Positions 22,654-35,800 of a stretch of DNA of 64,000 nucleotides are shown in pieces. The DNA is taken from NCBI GenBank assembly GCA_022606425.2, contig JAHDVF020000177.1:930001-994000 (forward strand). The letters are read 5' to 3'. The notes under the pieces are model-generated. The model saw only the letters and a program-made list of their open reading frames with translations, was not told the DNA's origin and did no database searches. The stretch is from Lepidostoma basale. Lineage: Eukaryota; Arthropoda; Insecta; Trichoptera; Lepidostomatidae. Positions within the stretch are counted from its first letter, which is position 1. Every line of letters starts with the position of its first letter. Made by a program: the position numbers and the translations under genes.

Positions 22654-22923
22654 ATGTTAAATTATTTTTATTTTGTTATTTTATTTTATATCATTGTATT
22701 TTATATTATTTGTTTTAGATTTGTTTTGTGGGTGTTGGACGATCGAAGTGTGCGCGGGAGATGCCTATTGGTGGCGATGAGGTTCGCAACCCATCACACC
22801 GCGTCTCCCGCGGGGCGAAAAGAGAAGGATGGAGTGCCGCATCAGTAAAAGTGTGACAGTCCATTCTTTCTGCCTACCCTTTCGGGGAGATGGCGTGATG
22901 GTTAGTTAGTTAGTTAGTTAGTT
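22654..22923. mobile_element. Palindromic RTE-end element
   Basis: After a T-rich leader, a block with AACCCATCACACCGCGTC and GGGGCGAAAAGAGAAGGATG matches the minus strand of the RTE terminus. It is followed directly by the same terminus in plus orientation (GTCCATTCTTTCTGCCTACC to GATGGTTAGTTAG). Homologous copies lie at 56648-56956 and 57626-57793. A frame at 22654-22848 crosses it but is not a gene. Confidence 0.75.
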
Positions 22924-23349
22924 TATTTTTATTTTTATGAACTACTGTTTTTTTTTCTCTTTATTTTTTCAAATAATAAACTCAAATGTGGAAAAACAGT
23001 GTTTTATTACAAAAAACCTCATTTGATAGTGGATAAAGATTAAAGATAATCTATTACCAGGTTTGTGTCCAAATAAATAATGTATGCAGTTTAGTTAAGC
23101 GATAATATGCGCCAACGAAGTAAATGATATTAATTAATTGACACAAAGCATTGAATATGAATTTTTATTTACTATAATAGAACAAAACCTTTTCCACTTT
23201 TCAGTTTATTTTCTTAACATGTACAAACATGTACTAACAAAGGTATCTTTAGTCAATATCATTCTAGCATTTAGGTAAAATGAATTAAAATGTAAATAAA
23301 TATACATTCCAATTTTAAAAAAATCTTTATTATTATATTATAAAAAAAC

Positions 23350-24480
23350 TAACTAACTAATCATCACGTCGTCTCCGCGAAGGGGTAGGCAGAAAGAATG
23401 GACTGCCACACTTTTCTTTCCTGACATATTTCTCTCGATTCCTCGACATTCATAAATCGCATCATGCACGCGCGCCGATTTCTCTGACATTCAATATTTG
23501 ATTTATTTGATCGTGCCATGGTCTTCCTCTATTTCTAGTTCCATTTACATCGTTAACAAATATTATTTTTTTACCTTTATTTCTTCATTCATTCTTTCCA
23601 TATGTCCAAACCATCTTAATGATCCTTTCATTATTTTGTTCATAACACCATCATTCGCACCGCATTCACTTCTTATATTTTCATTCGACACTTTATCATA
23701 CACAGAGTATCCACACATTCGTCTAAGATATCTCATTTCTACTGCATTTTTACTTTCACTTTCACTTTACTTTTACTTTCATCCTTCTTTTGCCAGTTCC
23801 ATGCTTCGCTTCCATACATAAAGGTCGGTACAAGAACACCATTGTGCACTGTCATTTTAGCTTTTTTTTTTAAAGACTAACATCAAGGATTTATATAAAT
23901 TATATTAGAATTTATTTTACAATCTTCAACGTGAGCAGAAAATAGCTCATTATTATGAAGAAGGAACCTGGTCGTGTCCAGGCTTGAACCCATGCCCCCT
24001 GGATCAGGAGCCATTTTTTAGATAGGTTTTTGTTTGCGATGACAATTTTAAGTGCAACATTCACTTTGTTGGCTGCCCCAACCCTTCTTTCAATTTACCT
24101 CTCCACTCGCCCATCTTTGTTAAACCATACTACCCAAATACACGAACTCATCTAGTTGCTCCAAAGTTTCACCATTCACGCTAATGTTGCAGGCTGTCAT
24201 GATTTCTTTTTTTTCGAAAATCATTACCTTGGGCTTATTCACATTCATCTTCAGATCATTTCGCATGCATACTTCATACATAGTATTCACCAGGAATTTT
24301 AGTTCATGCTTGTTGTCTGCAAGTAGGACAACGTCATCCGCATACAAGAGACAGCTTACTGACACTCCGCTCATTTTGGCACCTACATCCAACCCTTTCA
24401 GTTCTTTCATACACTGAAATAACCACGGGGAAATTACGCAACCCTGATTGACACCTTTATTGATATCAAACCAGGCTGTA
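23350..24480 (-). mobile_element. RTE-like LINE, longer copy with SINE insertion
   Basis: Minus-strand copy from the CTAACTAACTAATCATCACG tail at 23351 to the GVNQGCVISPWLFQ-like segment at about 24470. The RT palm is readable at 24120-24410: KGLDVGAKMSGVSVSCLLYA, D-D-VVLLADN, MYEVCMRNDLKMNVN, LDEFVYLGSM. A SINE-like insert sits at about 23865-24012. Frameshifts break the rest. Confidence 0.8.
23865..24015 (-). mobile_element. Short tRNA-like SINE
   Basis: On the minus strand a tRNA-like B box (GGGTTCAAGCCTGG) follows an anticodon-arm-like CTCCTGATCCAGGGG, and the sequence ends in a run of A. It interrupts the LINE between two pieces that are contiguous in the family. The A box is missing or eroded. 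Confidence 0.5.
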
Positions 24481-24989
24481 AGATCTCAATTTACTCTGAC
24501 ACTAGCAGTGCTTTCCGTGTATTAAAAAATGAAATATGTGTCTTTGACTCTCTATGCATTATCCTCTTGACAACACACATTCTTAAAAACAGACACATAT
24601 TATTAAAATGGGCGCTACAAGCATACTATATTAATCACACTTGTCATTTTATGAAGTATAAAAAAAAGAATTTCACGATATAGAAACATGCCTCGCTCGG
24701 GATGTTTCGCAAGTCGCCTGAGATATCGGCCCCACGGAGATTTCCCACCGAATTCACACGTCAGCCGTTCTGATTATAACCAAAACATAAATGTTGCCAC
24801 GGCCGGGCCGGCCTGGCTTGGGCAATACTGGGCCACATAAATCACTGTTTTAATAATTGAAAACAGGAACACATGTATCATCATTTGTGAGACTCCGACA
24901 ACACCATTATCTGACTTTTTTTACTTACACGCCGGCCCTCTGTTCCGTTATGGACTTTGCACTAAAGATATTATTAATTATTAAATATA

Positions 24990-25340
24990 ACTGGGATATA
25001 GGATGGGAGAGCAAATTATCAATGTGGTCTGTTACGCAGACAAACAATAATGACCTCCAAAAAATGCTAGAAAGACTATATCACGCCTGTAAGAAATACA
25101 ACATGACGATCTCCATCGAAAAAAACAAAATGTATGACCTTTTCCTAAACACCCATAACATGTAACCTGGTTATAGAAAATCAACCCATAGAATAGGTCA
25201 GGACCTTCAAGTATCTAGGCATAGACCTGGTGGGGGGAGCTGATCTGCGGGAAGAAATACAAGCCCTGGTAAACAAGGCAGCTGCAATCTCTGGGCCTCT
25301 AAAATCCACAATATGGAAAAAAAAGACATGGCCATTAAGA
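24990..25340 (+). pseudogene. LINE reverse transcriptase fragment, third lineage
   Basis: Broken frames read LQKMLERLYHACKKYNMTIS, then after a stop TFKYLGIDLVGGADLREEI, typical of the RT palm and thumb in non-LTR elements. It abuts an RTE fragment in the opposite orientation. Bases 24480-24990 hold nothing recognised. Confidence 0.6.
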
Positions 25341-25344
25341 AAAC

Positions 25345-25659
25345 TAACACCTTTGACTTTCCGACATTCATCATTAAATCGTTTGACTTGCCTACCTTAT
25401 ACATTCTCGACACCAAGACTTGAGAACAGCATCGTCCGCGTAAAGCAGAAAATTTACAGACAAATCACTCATCTTAGCACCAGCATTTATACCTTTAAGT
25501 TCTTTCATACACTTGTCCATACACAGATTGAACAACCATTCATCACGCAGCCCTGCTTAACACCCTTTGTGATATCAAACCAAGGCGTAATGTCCCCATT
25601 TACCCTTACCATAAACTTCTCCGCAAGCGTTCGAAGTGCAAAAATCTGATCCATACATC
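25345..25659 (-). mobile_element. RTE-like LINE fragment
   Basis: The minus strand carries SNDLMMNVGKSKV (near 25370) and the upstream palm segment TPWFDITKGVKQG (near 25570-25590) in broken frames. Truncated by the hAT insertion at 25668. Confidence 0.6.
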
Positions 25660-25667
25660 CTCTAGAT

Positions 25668-26422
25668 CAGTGTTTCTTAACCGTATTGAAAGAATCGCCC
25701 CCTTTACCACGGTAAAATTATCCACCCCCCCCCCCTCCACAAAATTCGAAATTCAAAATTTACACTTTTCTCCACGTACGTATTTTATGCAATCGATTTC
25801 CTACTATAAATAAAAAAATAGGAGAAATAAAAATAAAACAAGCGATTGTTTTTATAAACATTATGTATTTATTGCCTTTTTTGTCATATTAACATTACAC
25901 ACAACATTAAAATATTATTTCAATGAAAAAGTACATGATTCAATACAAAATATGAAATTTTTAATAAAAAATAAATTTAATTGCGCCAATTTCGTAATAT
26001 TAGGTTCAGATTTACTTAAATACAATCTCAATTCTCCTCTTTGGCTTATTTGCAATCGATTTCCTGATTTTTTTAAATATATTCATTACTGCACTATCCT
26101 GAAAACAGTTTTGGAAACTGTTTTCCACGAAATACGACGAAGGAAATGCTATGATGGGTAATTTTACTTCTTTCCACAGAAGAGGGTATTGATGGCGAAA
26201 ACGAACCCAAAAAGCATCATAATCACATTGATTGAATCATGATGATTTACAGTGATGATGTGTGCAGTGCACACACCAATTGAGCATACCTTATTTTTGT
26301 ATTTCGACATAACGCCCACTGGAACTTCTGCAGCGCCCCCTAAATTCTAAAAATTCATAAACGCCCCCCAGACCTCTAAAACGCCCACAAGGGGGCGCTG
26401 GCGCCCCCGTTAAGAATCACTG
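25668..26422. mobile_element. Non-autonomous hAT element upstream of KLHL10
   Basis: The inverted ends CAGTGTTTCTTAAC and CAGTGATTCTTAAC differ at one base. The 8-bp flanks are CTCTAGAT (25660-25667) and TTCTAGAT (26423-26430), one mismatch. Near both ends the sequence is rich in C runs (GCGCCCCC). No transposase is visible inside the 755 bp. It lies 194 bp before the KLHL10 start codon. Confidence 0.85.
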
Positions 26423-26430
26423 TTCTAGAT

Positions 26431-26616
26431 ACACGACGAAGATCATAAATATTATGTATTATTATATTAAGTTGTGTTAAAGTCGCTACAGTTTTTGTTA
26501 TGTCTATTATTTAATTGTAAAGTAAATGTTTGGTAGCGAGTAAAGACTGAGAAGTGCTCAAGGAGGGATAGTGGGATGAACCAATCGTAGTATGTGGTCG
26601 CAGGCGGCGGGAGGCG
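26431..26616 (+). promoter_or_regulatory. KLHL10: Proximal 5' flank / 5' UTR of KLHL10
   Basis: This stretch separates the hAT element from the ATG. A TAG in frame with the coding start lies at 26569-26571, and no ATG occurs in frame between it and 26617. No convincing TATA box or other promoter element was found. An untranslated first exon further upstream is possible. Confidence 0.4.
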
Positions 26617-26828
26617 ATGGGCGAGCCGGACGAGGCGGAGCTGGCGTGCCCCGAGGCGGCCGAGAGCAAGGTGAGCGCCGGCGCGGGCTGCATGGCGGTG
26701 CAGTCCCTACAGGCCCTGCAGAGGCTCCGCCAGGACCAGCTCCTGTGTGACGCCGTCATCCGCGCCCGCGACGGGGGCGCCTTCCCGGTGCACCGCGCCA
26801 TCCTATCCGCTTCCAGCTCCTACTTTCT
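26617..26828 (+). CDS. KLHL10: KLHL10 exon 1 (N-terminus, start of BTB)
   Basis: Codes residues 1-70 and two bases of codon 71. The ATG at 26617 is chosen because an in-frame stop precedes it at 26569. A Met at residue 26 is an alternative start just before the BTB. The BTB opening L-L-C-D-A-V-I is at residues 42-48. The donor is CTTTCT|GTGAGT. Confidence 0.9.
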
Positions 26829-29800
26829 GTGAGTTCATATATCAATAATAATAATAAAAATAATAATATGCTAACTTCTAAGCGCCGTTTTTGTGATGTA
26901 ATCACCTCAAGGGCGCATTAAAGCGTGTTTTAAGGTAGTAGTCTGGTAGCTTAAGCTGATTTTCATGTCTTTTTTTGTCATGTTTTGGAAATTTAGGATG
27001 TTTTTATTTACATATTAAAGATACAAAAAAATTTTTTTTTGAAAAAATTTAATAGTTTATTATTATTATTATTATTAATCGAAGTTGGCACCTCGAAAAA
27101 AAAGCGCGTGGGTGGCCCGGGTGATTTTGGCTCTTGATGTTATCTGAAATAAAAAATTCTTGAAAATTCTTAATCTAAATACATGTCATTCTCGTCGAAA
27201 CTACCGAGACATTTTTTCACCCCAAACTTTTTATTTTACAACCCCTTCTTTGCTGACTTTTTTTTTCAAAGTCCGCCATTTTATTATTTATCCATGAAAT
27301 TTAACTTCTGTAGTTCCGACCAGAATGACTTCGATTAATAATAATAATAATAATAATAAACTATTAAATTTTTTCATAAATTTTTATTTTGTATCTTTAA
27401 TGTGTAAAAAAAACATCCTAAATTTCCAAAACGATTCATTTTTATTTTCCTACAAAAAAATGCCCTCCAAAAAAGACATGAAAATCGACTTAAGTTACCA
27501 GACTACTTACTACCTTAAATCTAAATGTGAACGCTGCATCTGATTGATATTCGCGATCGATTAGGAAGTATAATACAACAAAATATGCAAGTTTTAAATT
27601 GGGTATGAAATATGAAAAATATTGGTTTTCAGCTTAGATCTGAAGTCTGTCAGATCATTTATGCATCTGAGGTGTGAAGGTAGATTGTTCCAAGCTGATG
27701 GACCGGCTACCGCAAACGGTCGATTCCCGAAATTTGTACTAGGGCAACGCTTTGGCTCAACTAATCTCCCTATGGTGGTAATAATGGACATCTTAAAAGC
27801 GTAAAAACAGTATGATACTAGAATAAGAGTTACACTTAGAACATGTATAACCATAATTTTAATAAATTAAAATGGTTTAAAACGTCTGTTCTCTAGACTA
27901 CATATAACATACGTAACACATCATTGGGAAGGAGTAACAGACATCCGAGTCTCACTCCAAGAAGTCATACGATACAAGTCCGAATGTTTCCTAGAAGTTT
28001 AATGGGAATGACATGTTTCGCCTTGCTACGGCATTATCAAATGTCCAAACATTTGATACAACCTTAGCAAAGCGAAACATGTCATTCCCATATAATAAAT
28101 AAAATTTATTAAATATCGACGTTTCCATTCATATTATTTAATATGGAGTTTTACATAATTGTTCAAGAAACAATATATAATAGTATTTATTTATTACGTT
28201 ACATGCATTATTTATATCATCTTTAATTGCCTCACCAGGTGAAGCCTGTGCTGTGACTTTATTTGTATTGTTTCTTAAAAACAAATAATGGAAACTTTAT
28301 TTATAATGCTTCTTACTTCTCCACGTGTTCCTGTCTTGTGCATTTCGCATCTAATCACCAACAATTCTTCGAATGTCATCGGACCATCGTGTGGGGGGTC
28401 TCCCTCTGTTTTATCTATTATTTTATTTATCAAATAAATATTTTATTACTAGGGCATACTTTATATAGTATTTCAGTATTTCACGCAGCTTTATAATCCC
28501 GAATGGTTAAAAAATAATGCCTTAATATGATATTCTTGTTTATTCATCAGAGTTGAGAATTATAAGTTGTAGGTATTTGAAACTTTAATTGGTTTTTTTT
28601 TTGCAGCCCTATACATTAATTACGCAATAGTAACAAGTACAATATCCTGAAAAGATTAACATCATTGATTGCCTCGACGAAGATAGGACTGATAGGCGGT
28701 TGTATACATAACTCAGAAATCCTAAGTGATGTAGGTCTGTTCGTCCCTGATAATTATCTTCGACAGAGCAATATCTTAGCTAAATCGTATCACCTCGGAA
28801 TTTAACGTATTTTGTGATAGTCTGGCTCACTTGAAGGAAGCACTGTCCTTATTCTTCTTCTGTGTCCTGACAGGTCTCTGGACCTGGGGAAAAATATCCA
28901 GAGTGGTATCCCCTTATCTTCTCTGGAGGTTTTCTCTCGGGGTTACCTTCCCTTAGCTGGGTGTATTCAGTTTTATGACACTGGAAGCTCTCCATTCATC
29001 CTCTTTCTATCTGCTGTGGCACTAAATAATATGTGCCACATTGCCCGGGGTTCGCGGGGTCTTTAAAAAGACCTCTCGTGGACGCTAGAGAGTTGGACTT
29101 GATAGTAGTGTTGCTGTTGTAAATGCAACAAGGCGCCTTACGACGTTTTGTGGAGGCATATTTTCCAGCAAAACAAATCCCATCGTAGTCCTACTACCCT
29201 TTTGAAACCCACTGTCATTATTATAATTGTATATTCATTTTATTAATTTGTCATGTATCTTATGTTTCTCGCTCTTTATATTATTTTATTATGTTTTACT
29301 TATTATTGTGTTTCTCCAACTTGTATCCTTAGTGTTTTGGAAAATAATTCTGTAATGCTTAGGATATACCCAAATAAATAAATAAAATTAAATGAAATGA
29401 AATGAACCCTCGAAATCAGTCGATAGTAAAATGTGGTCATTGATTGAATAATAAAATATATGAGTGTTATTGGTTCCAAGGGCTCTGTTCACGACGACGC
29501 TGCACTCCCGCGAGAAGAGCGATGTGACGATCGAGGGGGTGACGTCAGAGATGCTGCAGCTGCTGATCGAGTACGCGTATGTGCGCAAGGTGACGATAAC
29601 GCAGGCCAACGTGCACGGCCTCCTGGTGGCCGCGGACTATCTCTGCTTCCTGGACGTGCTGCAGCTATGCTGCGACTACCTGCGCGCCGCCCTCCGCCCA
29701 GACAACTGCCTAAGTACGATGCTGTTCGCAAGGTGAGACTCGTTACTATTATAACAAAATATAAATGTTGTTCTTTCTTATTATTTCATGAACAAAGATG

Positions 29801-32800
29801 TAAAACTCCGAATTATAATTAATACAAATGAAAACGTCTGTGTTCTAGAAGTTTTATTTTATTATAGAAAATAAAAATACCTGAAAAGAACAATTCAAAT
29901 CAAATTAAATCAATCAAATCAGTTTATTTTCTCAAAATATATTACAAACAATAATTATAGTTTAAGGCTTCTATTTAGAACAGGTAAAACATAAAAAAAT
30001 ATGTAATACCAGGAACGCATGAGAGATGGTTCGACATTAGGAATACAAGATGTTGTCCAAAGTCAATAGTATTTGTCTTCTAAACGTACTTTCACGAATA
30101 TCAAAGACGTCGATCTTCGAAGCGATCATGTTCAGCAGTTTGATTGCTCTCCCCACCGGCATCACCAGAGGCATGTTAGTTCTGCATGCTGGGAGATAAA
30201 ACAGTCTGTGCTGACGACGTCGAAGATAACCATCTGGAACATAAAGATTGATAGCTTCCAAGATAACGGAGTTCTCAAAGAATCCCCTGATAAGTCTGTA
30301 GAAATGGGTAATCTTTTCTTATCTGCAAACTATTGGTTCTCAGCATGCCCAAGAGGAATACAGTGGGATAAAGCCACGGATAGCTACCAAACTCCCTCAT
30401 ATAGAGATATCTCATAAATCTTTTCTGAACAGTGTGGTGGTCCATTTTTTCTACCTACCCCTTCGGCGAGACGGCGTGATGGTTAGTTGTTAGTTACTTA
30501 ATTTTATTATATTGTATGTGAATGACACGTTTCACCTTTCTAAGGCATTATCAAATGTCATTTGAAAATGCCTTACACAGGCGAAACATGTCATTCACAT
30601 AAAATATGATAAAACTTCTAGAAAACAGACATTTTCATTCGTATTAATTATGTTGTATACCTAACCACCCATTCCCACGAATCGTTTCCTACGTCTATAT
30701 TTTGAATCATTGAAGATTTGTTTATATTATATTAAGTAAACATTTCGAGATTCAGGAGATGCATTAATTGATCTGTTCCCACGTCTTTGTCTGACTCATT
30801 GAAGGTTTGTTAATATTATTATTAATATTTTTGTAAACATAAGGGCTCGAACGCGAGAATGTTTTTATTGATCTGTTCCCACAGGTACACGTGTCATCGA
30901 ACAAAGAAATGCACAGTATTTAAGCTGTGCCGCATTATATTGCAACTCCTTAATAGTAACACGTCTAGATACAATTGCAACACCTTACTTGTAACGCGTA
31001 TTTATAAAATTGTAATTTCTTGTAACATCGTCTTGAATAAAGTTCTCTTCCTATAAATTAATCGTGTTGGAAGTTATTCCATCCCAAAAGTCCTCACCCG
31101 AAGGATAAATCATAAAATTGGTGGCAAAGTAACGAGATCTATTAAAAAACATAAATATTATATAATATGGAGTTTTACATCGTTGTTCATGAAACAAAAA
31201 AAAAACAACATTAATATTTTATAATAATTTACATGATTTTGCAGGTTTACCAAGGAACCAGTTTTTTTTTTTAAATGTATTTGTCATAATACTATTCATA
31301 GATCGCGATGAAACGATCGAATTTCAGAACTAATTTCAATAATTGGTTCATGTCACGTTTATGGTATTTATCATTCTCTATTGAATTATTGTATCGATTA
31401 CAAAAGAGCTATTTCAGGACTATGACTGCCTTATACTCAGAATGAAGTCAGCAATGTGAGAATTATTAGAAACAACAACAAACCATCACGCTGTTTCCTC
31501 GAAGGTTGAGCAGAGAGAATGGACCGTCACATTACGCTATCCTGACATACCTCTCTGGATTCCTCCACATTCATACAGCGAGTCACAAACCCACGTCGAT
31601 TCTTCCGACTTCTAAAAGGTTATTTTGGTCTTGCCATATTTTATTCAGTCTTCCTCGACTCCGTTCTTCAATCACATCGTTAACGTATACTTTATTAATC
31701 ATCCTTTCATCATCCGTGCGTTCTAGGTATGTGTTTTTATATTTAAAATAGGTATTTTTATGATCTTACAGATTTTAGAATACATATATGAGTACAATAG
31801 TATAAGTAAGTGTGTTTATTTATGTATATTTTCCTTTTACTTTATAATTTATCGTTTTTTGATTTATGAGAATTTTAATTTTTTTACTTAAGATACCAAC
31901 AATATGTTAATTCCCTTTCATGATGAGGTACAGCAGATTGTATTTCTCGTTGCGGAGAATGTGTCCCAAATATGCCAACTTTCTAGCCTTCACATCAGAC
32001 AATAATTCTCTTCCTACTCTGGGTCTATGTACCACCTCATTGTTGGTGACTACGAGTATATCAGTCCATGAGTTCCACAACAATCTGCGATGGAGCCACA
32101 TTTCAAGTGATTCTATATAGTTTATTGTGTCCAGGTCTCCATTCCGCATAGTAATATGGACCAAATATAGTAATTCACCATCCTCTGTCCCAATTTTAAG
32201 TTGATGTTGTCATTGCAGAAGAAAGGTCTCATATTTTTTAAATTTACTTAGTTGTTTTTGGACTTGAATAACTGTTTGAAAACATTGTATTTTCACTTAA
32301 CTTTTTTGCACTGCACAAACATGTTGTGACACAGAAGCCCTTCCTCATATCACCATATACCACAAAAACGTATAAACAAGAATTGGATATCATTTGAATA
32401 ATTTATAACGATTAAAAGTCTCTTACGTCAATCGGCATCTTTTTGCGGTTACTGGTTGTTGCAATTTGGAAAAACCCAATAGAAATATATAACCGCACAC
32501 ATAATTTTGACATAATAATAAAAGTGAATATTAGTGAATTATACTATTTACTGTGTTTTCTTTATCAAAAATCTGATATGCTTAAAAATTAACGTCCGTA
32601 GCATGACCGCAGCTCGGAAAATCCTCCACAAAATTGATACGTCTTTCTTCACATTGCACAAATCGACCCCCAAACAAAAAGCGGTTTTTGAGTTGCGCCA
32701 TGTTATAGCTTGTGACATAGTTATTATTAGGGCTCGGATTTATATTCGCTAAAAACGTTAAATAATATTCTTTAATATGTGCCAAAATATGCTTACATAC

Positions 32801-35800
32801 TAACTAAAAAAAATCAGGATCTTATATATGACAAACTGTTTTTTGTGTCTTAGAATTACATATATTTATATATATTCGGGGGGATGTCACAGTGAATTTT
32901 TTGCAAGACTTTTATCGAGAAGGGAAAAGGAACTCTCGAACTTGTATTATAGATTGTGCAAACATTGATTTTTTTGTCACTGAAATTAGATCGTTCACCA
33001 CAGGTGAAAATTTTCATACTTTTTATTTAGCAATCCTTTGCACCCTGTGAGGGAAAACAAGTGACATAAACTAAAGTGACAAGTGACATATACTAAAGGG
33101 GGTATATACGAGTAGATCTCAAAACACAAAAAACGGCGTCTTTTTGAAAGTGAAGCCCAGTAAAATAATATGCTTTTAATGTCAATTCCGAGCCCTAGTT
33201 TTTATAATAAACATAAATTCTATTTTTGGATTTTAACCTATGATTGGTAATGCAAATAAATTCTGCAGCGGAAATTCCGTGCGGCATATAATATTATCAT
33301 AGGAATAACCGCAGACTTTTAAATGTGAAATTCGTATTGATTTATAAGTAATGATCTCATCGATATAGAGTGCTCTTGAATTATGTTCAATGTTCTTTTG
33401 AGACTCAAGAAATCGCGAACAGACAGCAATTTCGAGAAACGAATGAAATGTTTAAGGATAATAATTAATAATACAATACATTAAATAATATAGACATTGA
33501 CAGGAAAGTTTTAGCCACGAGTTGTATTAATAGGTAAATAAATAAGTCGTTTTCGATGTAAATGGAACTAGAAATATAGGAAAACCGAAGAAATCGTGGT
33601 ATGATAAAATAAATCAAATATTGAATGTCGGCCACGCGAGGAGTCAGAGAAATCGACGCGATGTATGAATGTTAGCGAGAGATATATGTCAGGAAAGAAA
33701 AGTGTGGCAGTCCATTCTTTCTGTCTACCCATTCAGGGAGACGCACAGTGGTCCGGATTTGGGAAACAGTGGACTTAGGAACCAAAGTCATTATTTCGAT
33801 TTAAAAAAAATTGCTTGCTGTAGAAAATCTAATTTGTAACAATATTTGTCATGTTCAACTTTTCGTTATTTGGAGCTTAACATGGTTTAAAAAAATACAA
33901 ACGAAAAAAATGTATGGAGTAAAATTGAATTATATTTTTTTCTCAATATATTTTAAATTGCTAGCAACGAAACTTTTTGTATATTAACGTATGTAATTAG
34001 TACTTTATGTCCATATTTTTTTCTTTCCAATATAATTGCTTGGTTGGCGTAAAATTGCAGTTGAACTTTAAAAAAAAAAAATTATTTCACAACACAACAA
34101 ATGTTTCTGCCAGAAGATTTGGTTGGGTGGTTATGATGCACAATTATTTCTTTATTACAAATAAGAAAACCAAAATTGCCTATCACCTCCAGTTTTTTAA
34201 ATATTCTCCAAAAACTGCATTTTAAAGTATGAAAACCCATGCTTACAAATATAATGTTATTATAATGGAGTGCTACATAATAATTTATTTTATGAATGAG
34301 TCGTTACTGCAGTTTTTAAGAATTATACGAAACAAATAAATAATTATTAACACCTTCTTTATGGTAATAATTCACCGTTATGACTTACTTGATGAATCAT
34401 TAAAGGAATTTCCTGCACTTTCTGAGAATTATATGGAACAAATAATATACAAAAATACTATTTTTACCTGTTTCGTGGTAATGGTAGCGCGGCTTATTTG
34501 ATGAATCATCATGGCAATTTCCTGCAGTTGCTAAGGATTATATGCAACAAATATAAAAATAGACTTATGAATACCCGTTTAATTGTAATGGTACCTTCAT
34601 GACTCATTTTATGTATCACCATATCAATTCACCTACTTCTTTCCGTATATAAAACACGCAGGAGCGCATTTTTGGGTTACTAGCTACTGAATTTTTGAAG
34701 AAGTAACATACCTTGAACTTGACCGCGACCAGAAAAGGGCCTGAAAATCATGACTCGATTTGGCACTCATATGGACATTTACACATTTTTACGAGAAGGA
34801 GACCTCAAGGACTACAAGCGACTCCACCGAGCAATTTTGAACTCCATTTCGCTTGAAATCTCACCAGAAGATTCTGAAGTGATATTGAAATTTGCAAGAT
34901 ATCTCACTGTCAACTTGAAGAGCAGATGGACCGCGGCCCACAGAATTCAAAACAAATTTATAAATAAGCATTTGAACTGGTTGAAAGCAAGAATCCAGTG
35001 GCCTTCCTGCAATTCCGTAAATCTCGCCGAGATTTTTGAAGAAACCGAAAATATTGCAGAAACCGAATATTTAGAGCAAGAGGATCAATATTTAGCGGAA
35101 TCTAATGAAATCATCATAGCATCTACATCTATGGCCACTAAAGATATGGGCACTTCTACAGAAGTTCAAACAAGAAAACCATTTGCAGACCTAGGGAACA
35201 AGCAGAAGAAAAGGCGGTCGGGTACATTGAGTGACTATTCGGAAGAGAAGTTAGCTTTTGCTTTGGTCACTAGGCTAAAATCGAATGGAAAAGAGATCCT
35301 TGCTCGCATTATTAATCACCTCTTGAAGAATCCTGACAAAGCCCCAGATGTCAAATCGCATTTATTCGATAAGGAAAAGAAGAAAACAAATCAGGAAAAC
35401 CAAGCTTTGGCTCTTACTACTTCATTAGATCTGTCAAAGTGGAAATATCTGACGTTAAGGGCTGCAATGTCAGATTGGAAGAATTCTCTGCAGCTTACTT
35501 CCTACCACAAATTATTAGAAGCTAAGAAGAGGTGCTATCCGGATGCCAAAGACGTTGAAATATCTGAACACGGAGCAAAAGTGAACTTGCAAGCACTTTT
35601 GGATTTGACTATTCAGAAGATCCTGCAAATTGTGGGAGGTATTAGGTACAAACTAGGTATTTCGAGTGGGAATCTGAAGCTACGGATCTTCAACACAAAG
35701 CAATTATAGGCACAAGAGTGAACTGACACAATTTGATGAGTCTTCGGTGTTCATGACGAGCCTTGTTCCTTTGAAGTTGGAGTCGAACAATGTGGTCATT

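Noticed and set aside
22654..22848. 64-codon frame repeated almost identically at 56689-56883
   Set aside because: The frame lies in the leader and inverted terminus of the palindromic RTE-end element; conservation reflects recent mobility, not coding.
29464..29480. Upstream extension of KLHL10 exon 2 (open frame continues to 29464)
   Set aside because: Requires a non-ATG start; the AG at 29479-29480 joins exon 1 in frame and gives the expected BTB sequence.
34007..34225. 72-codon frame repeated identically at 36252-36470 on the other strand
   Set aside because: Both copies lie inside the Transib inverted arms; the duplication is explained by the arms, and the sequence is AT-rich without protein-like features.
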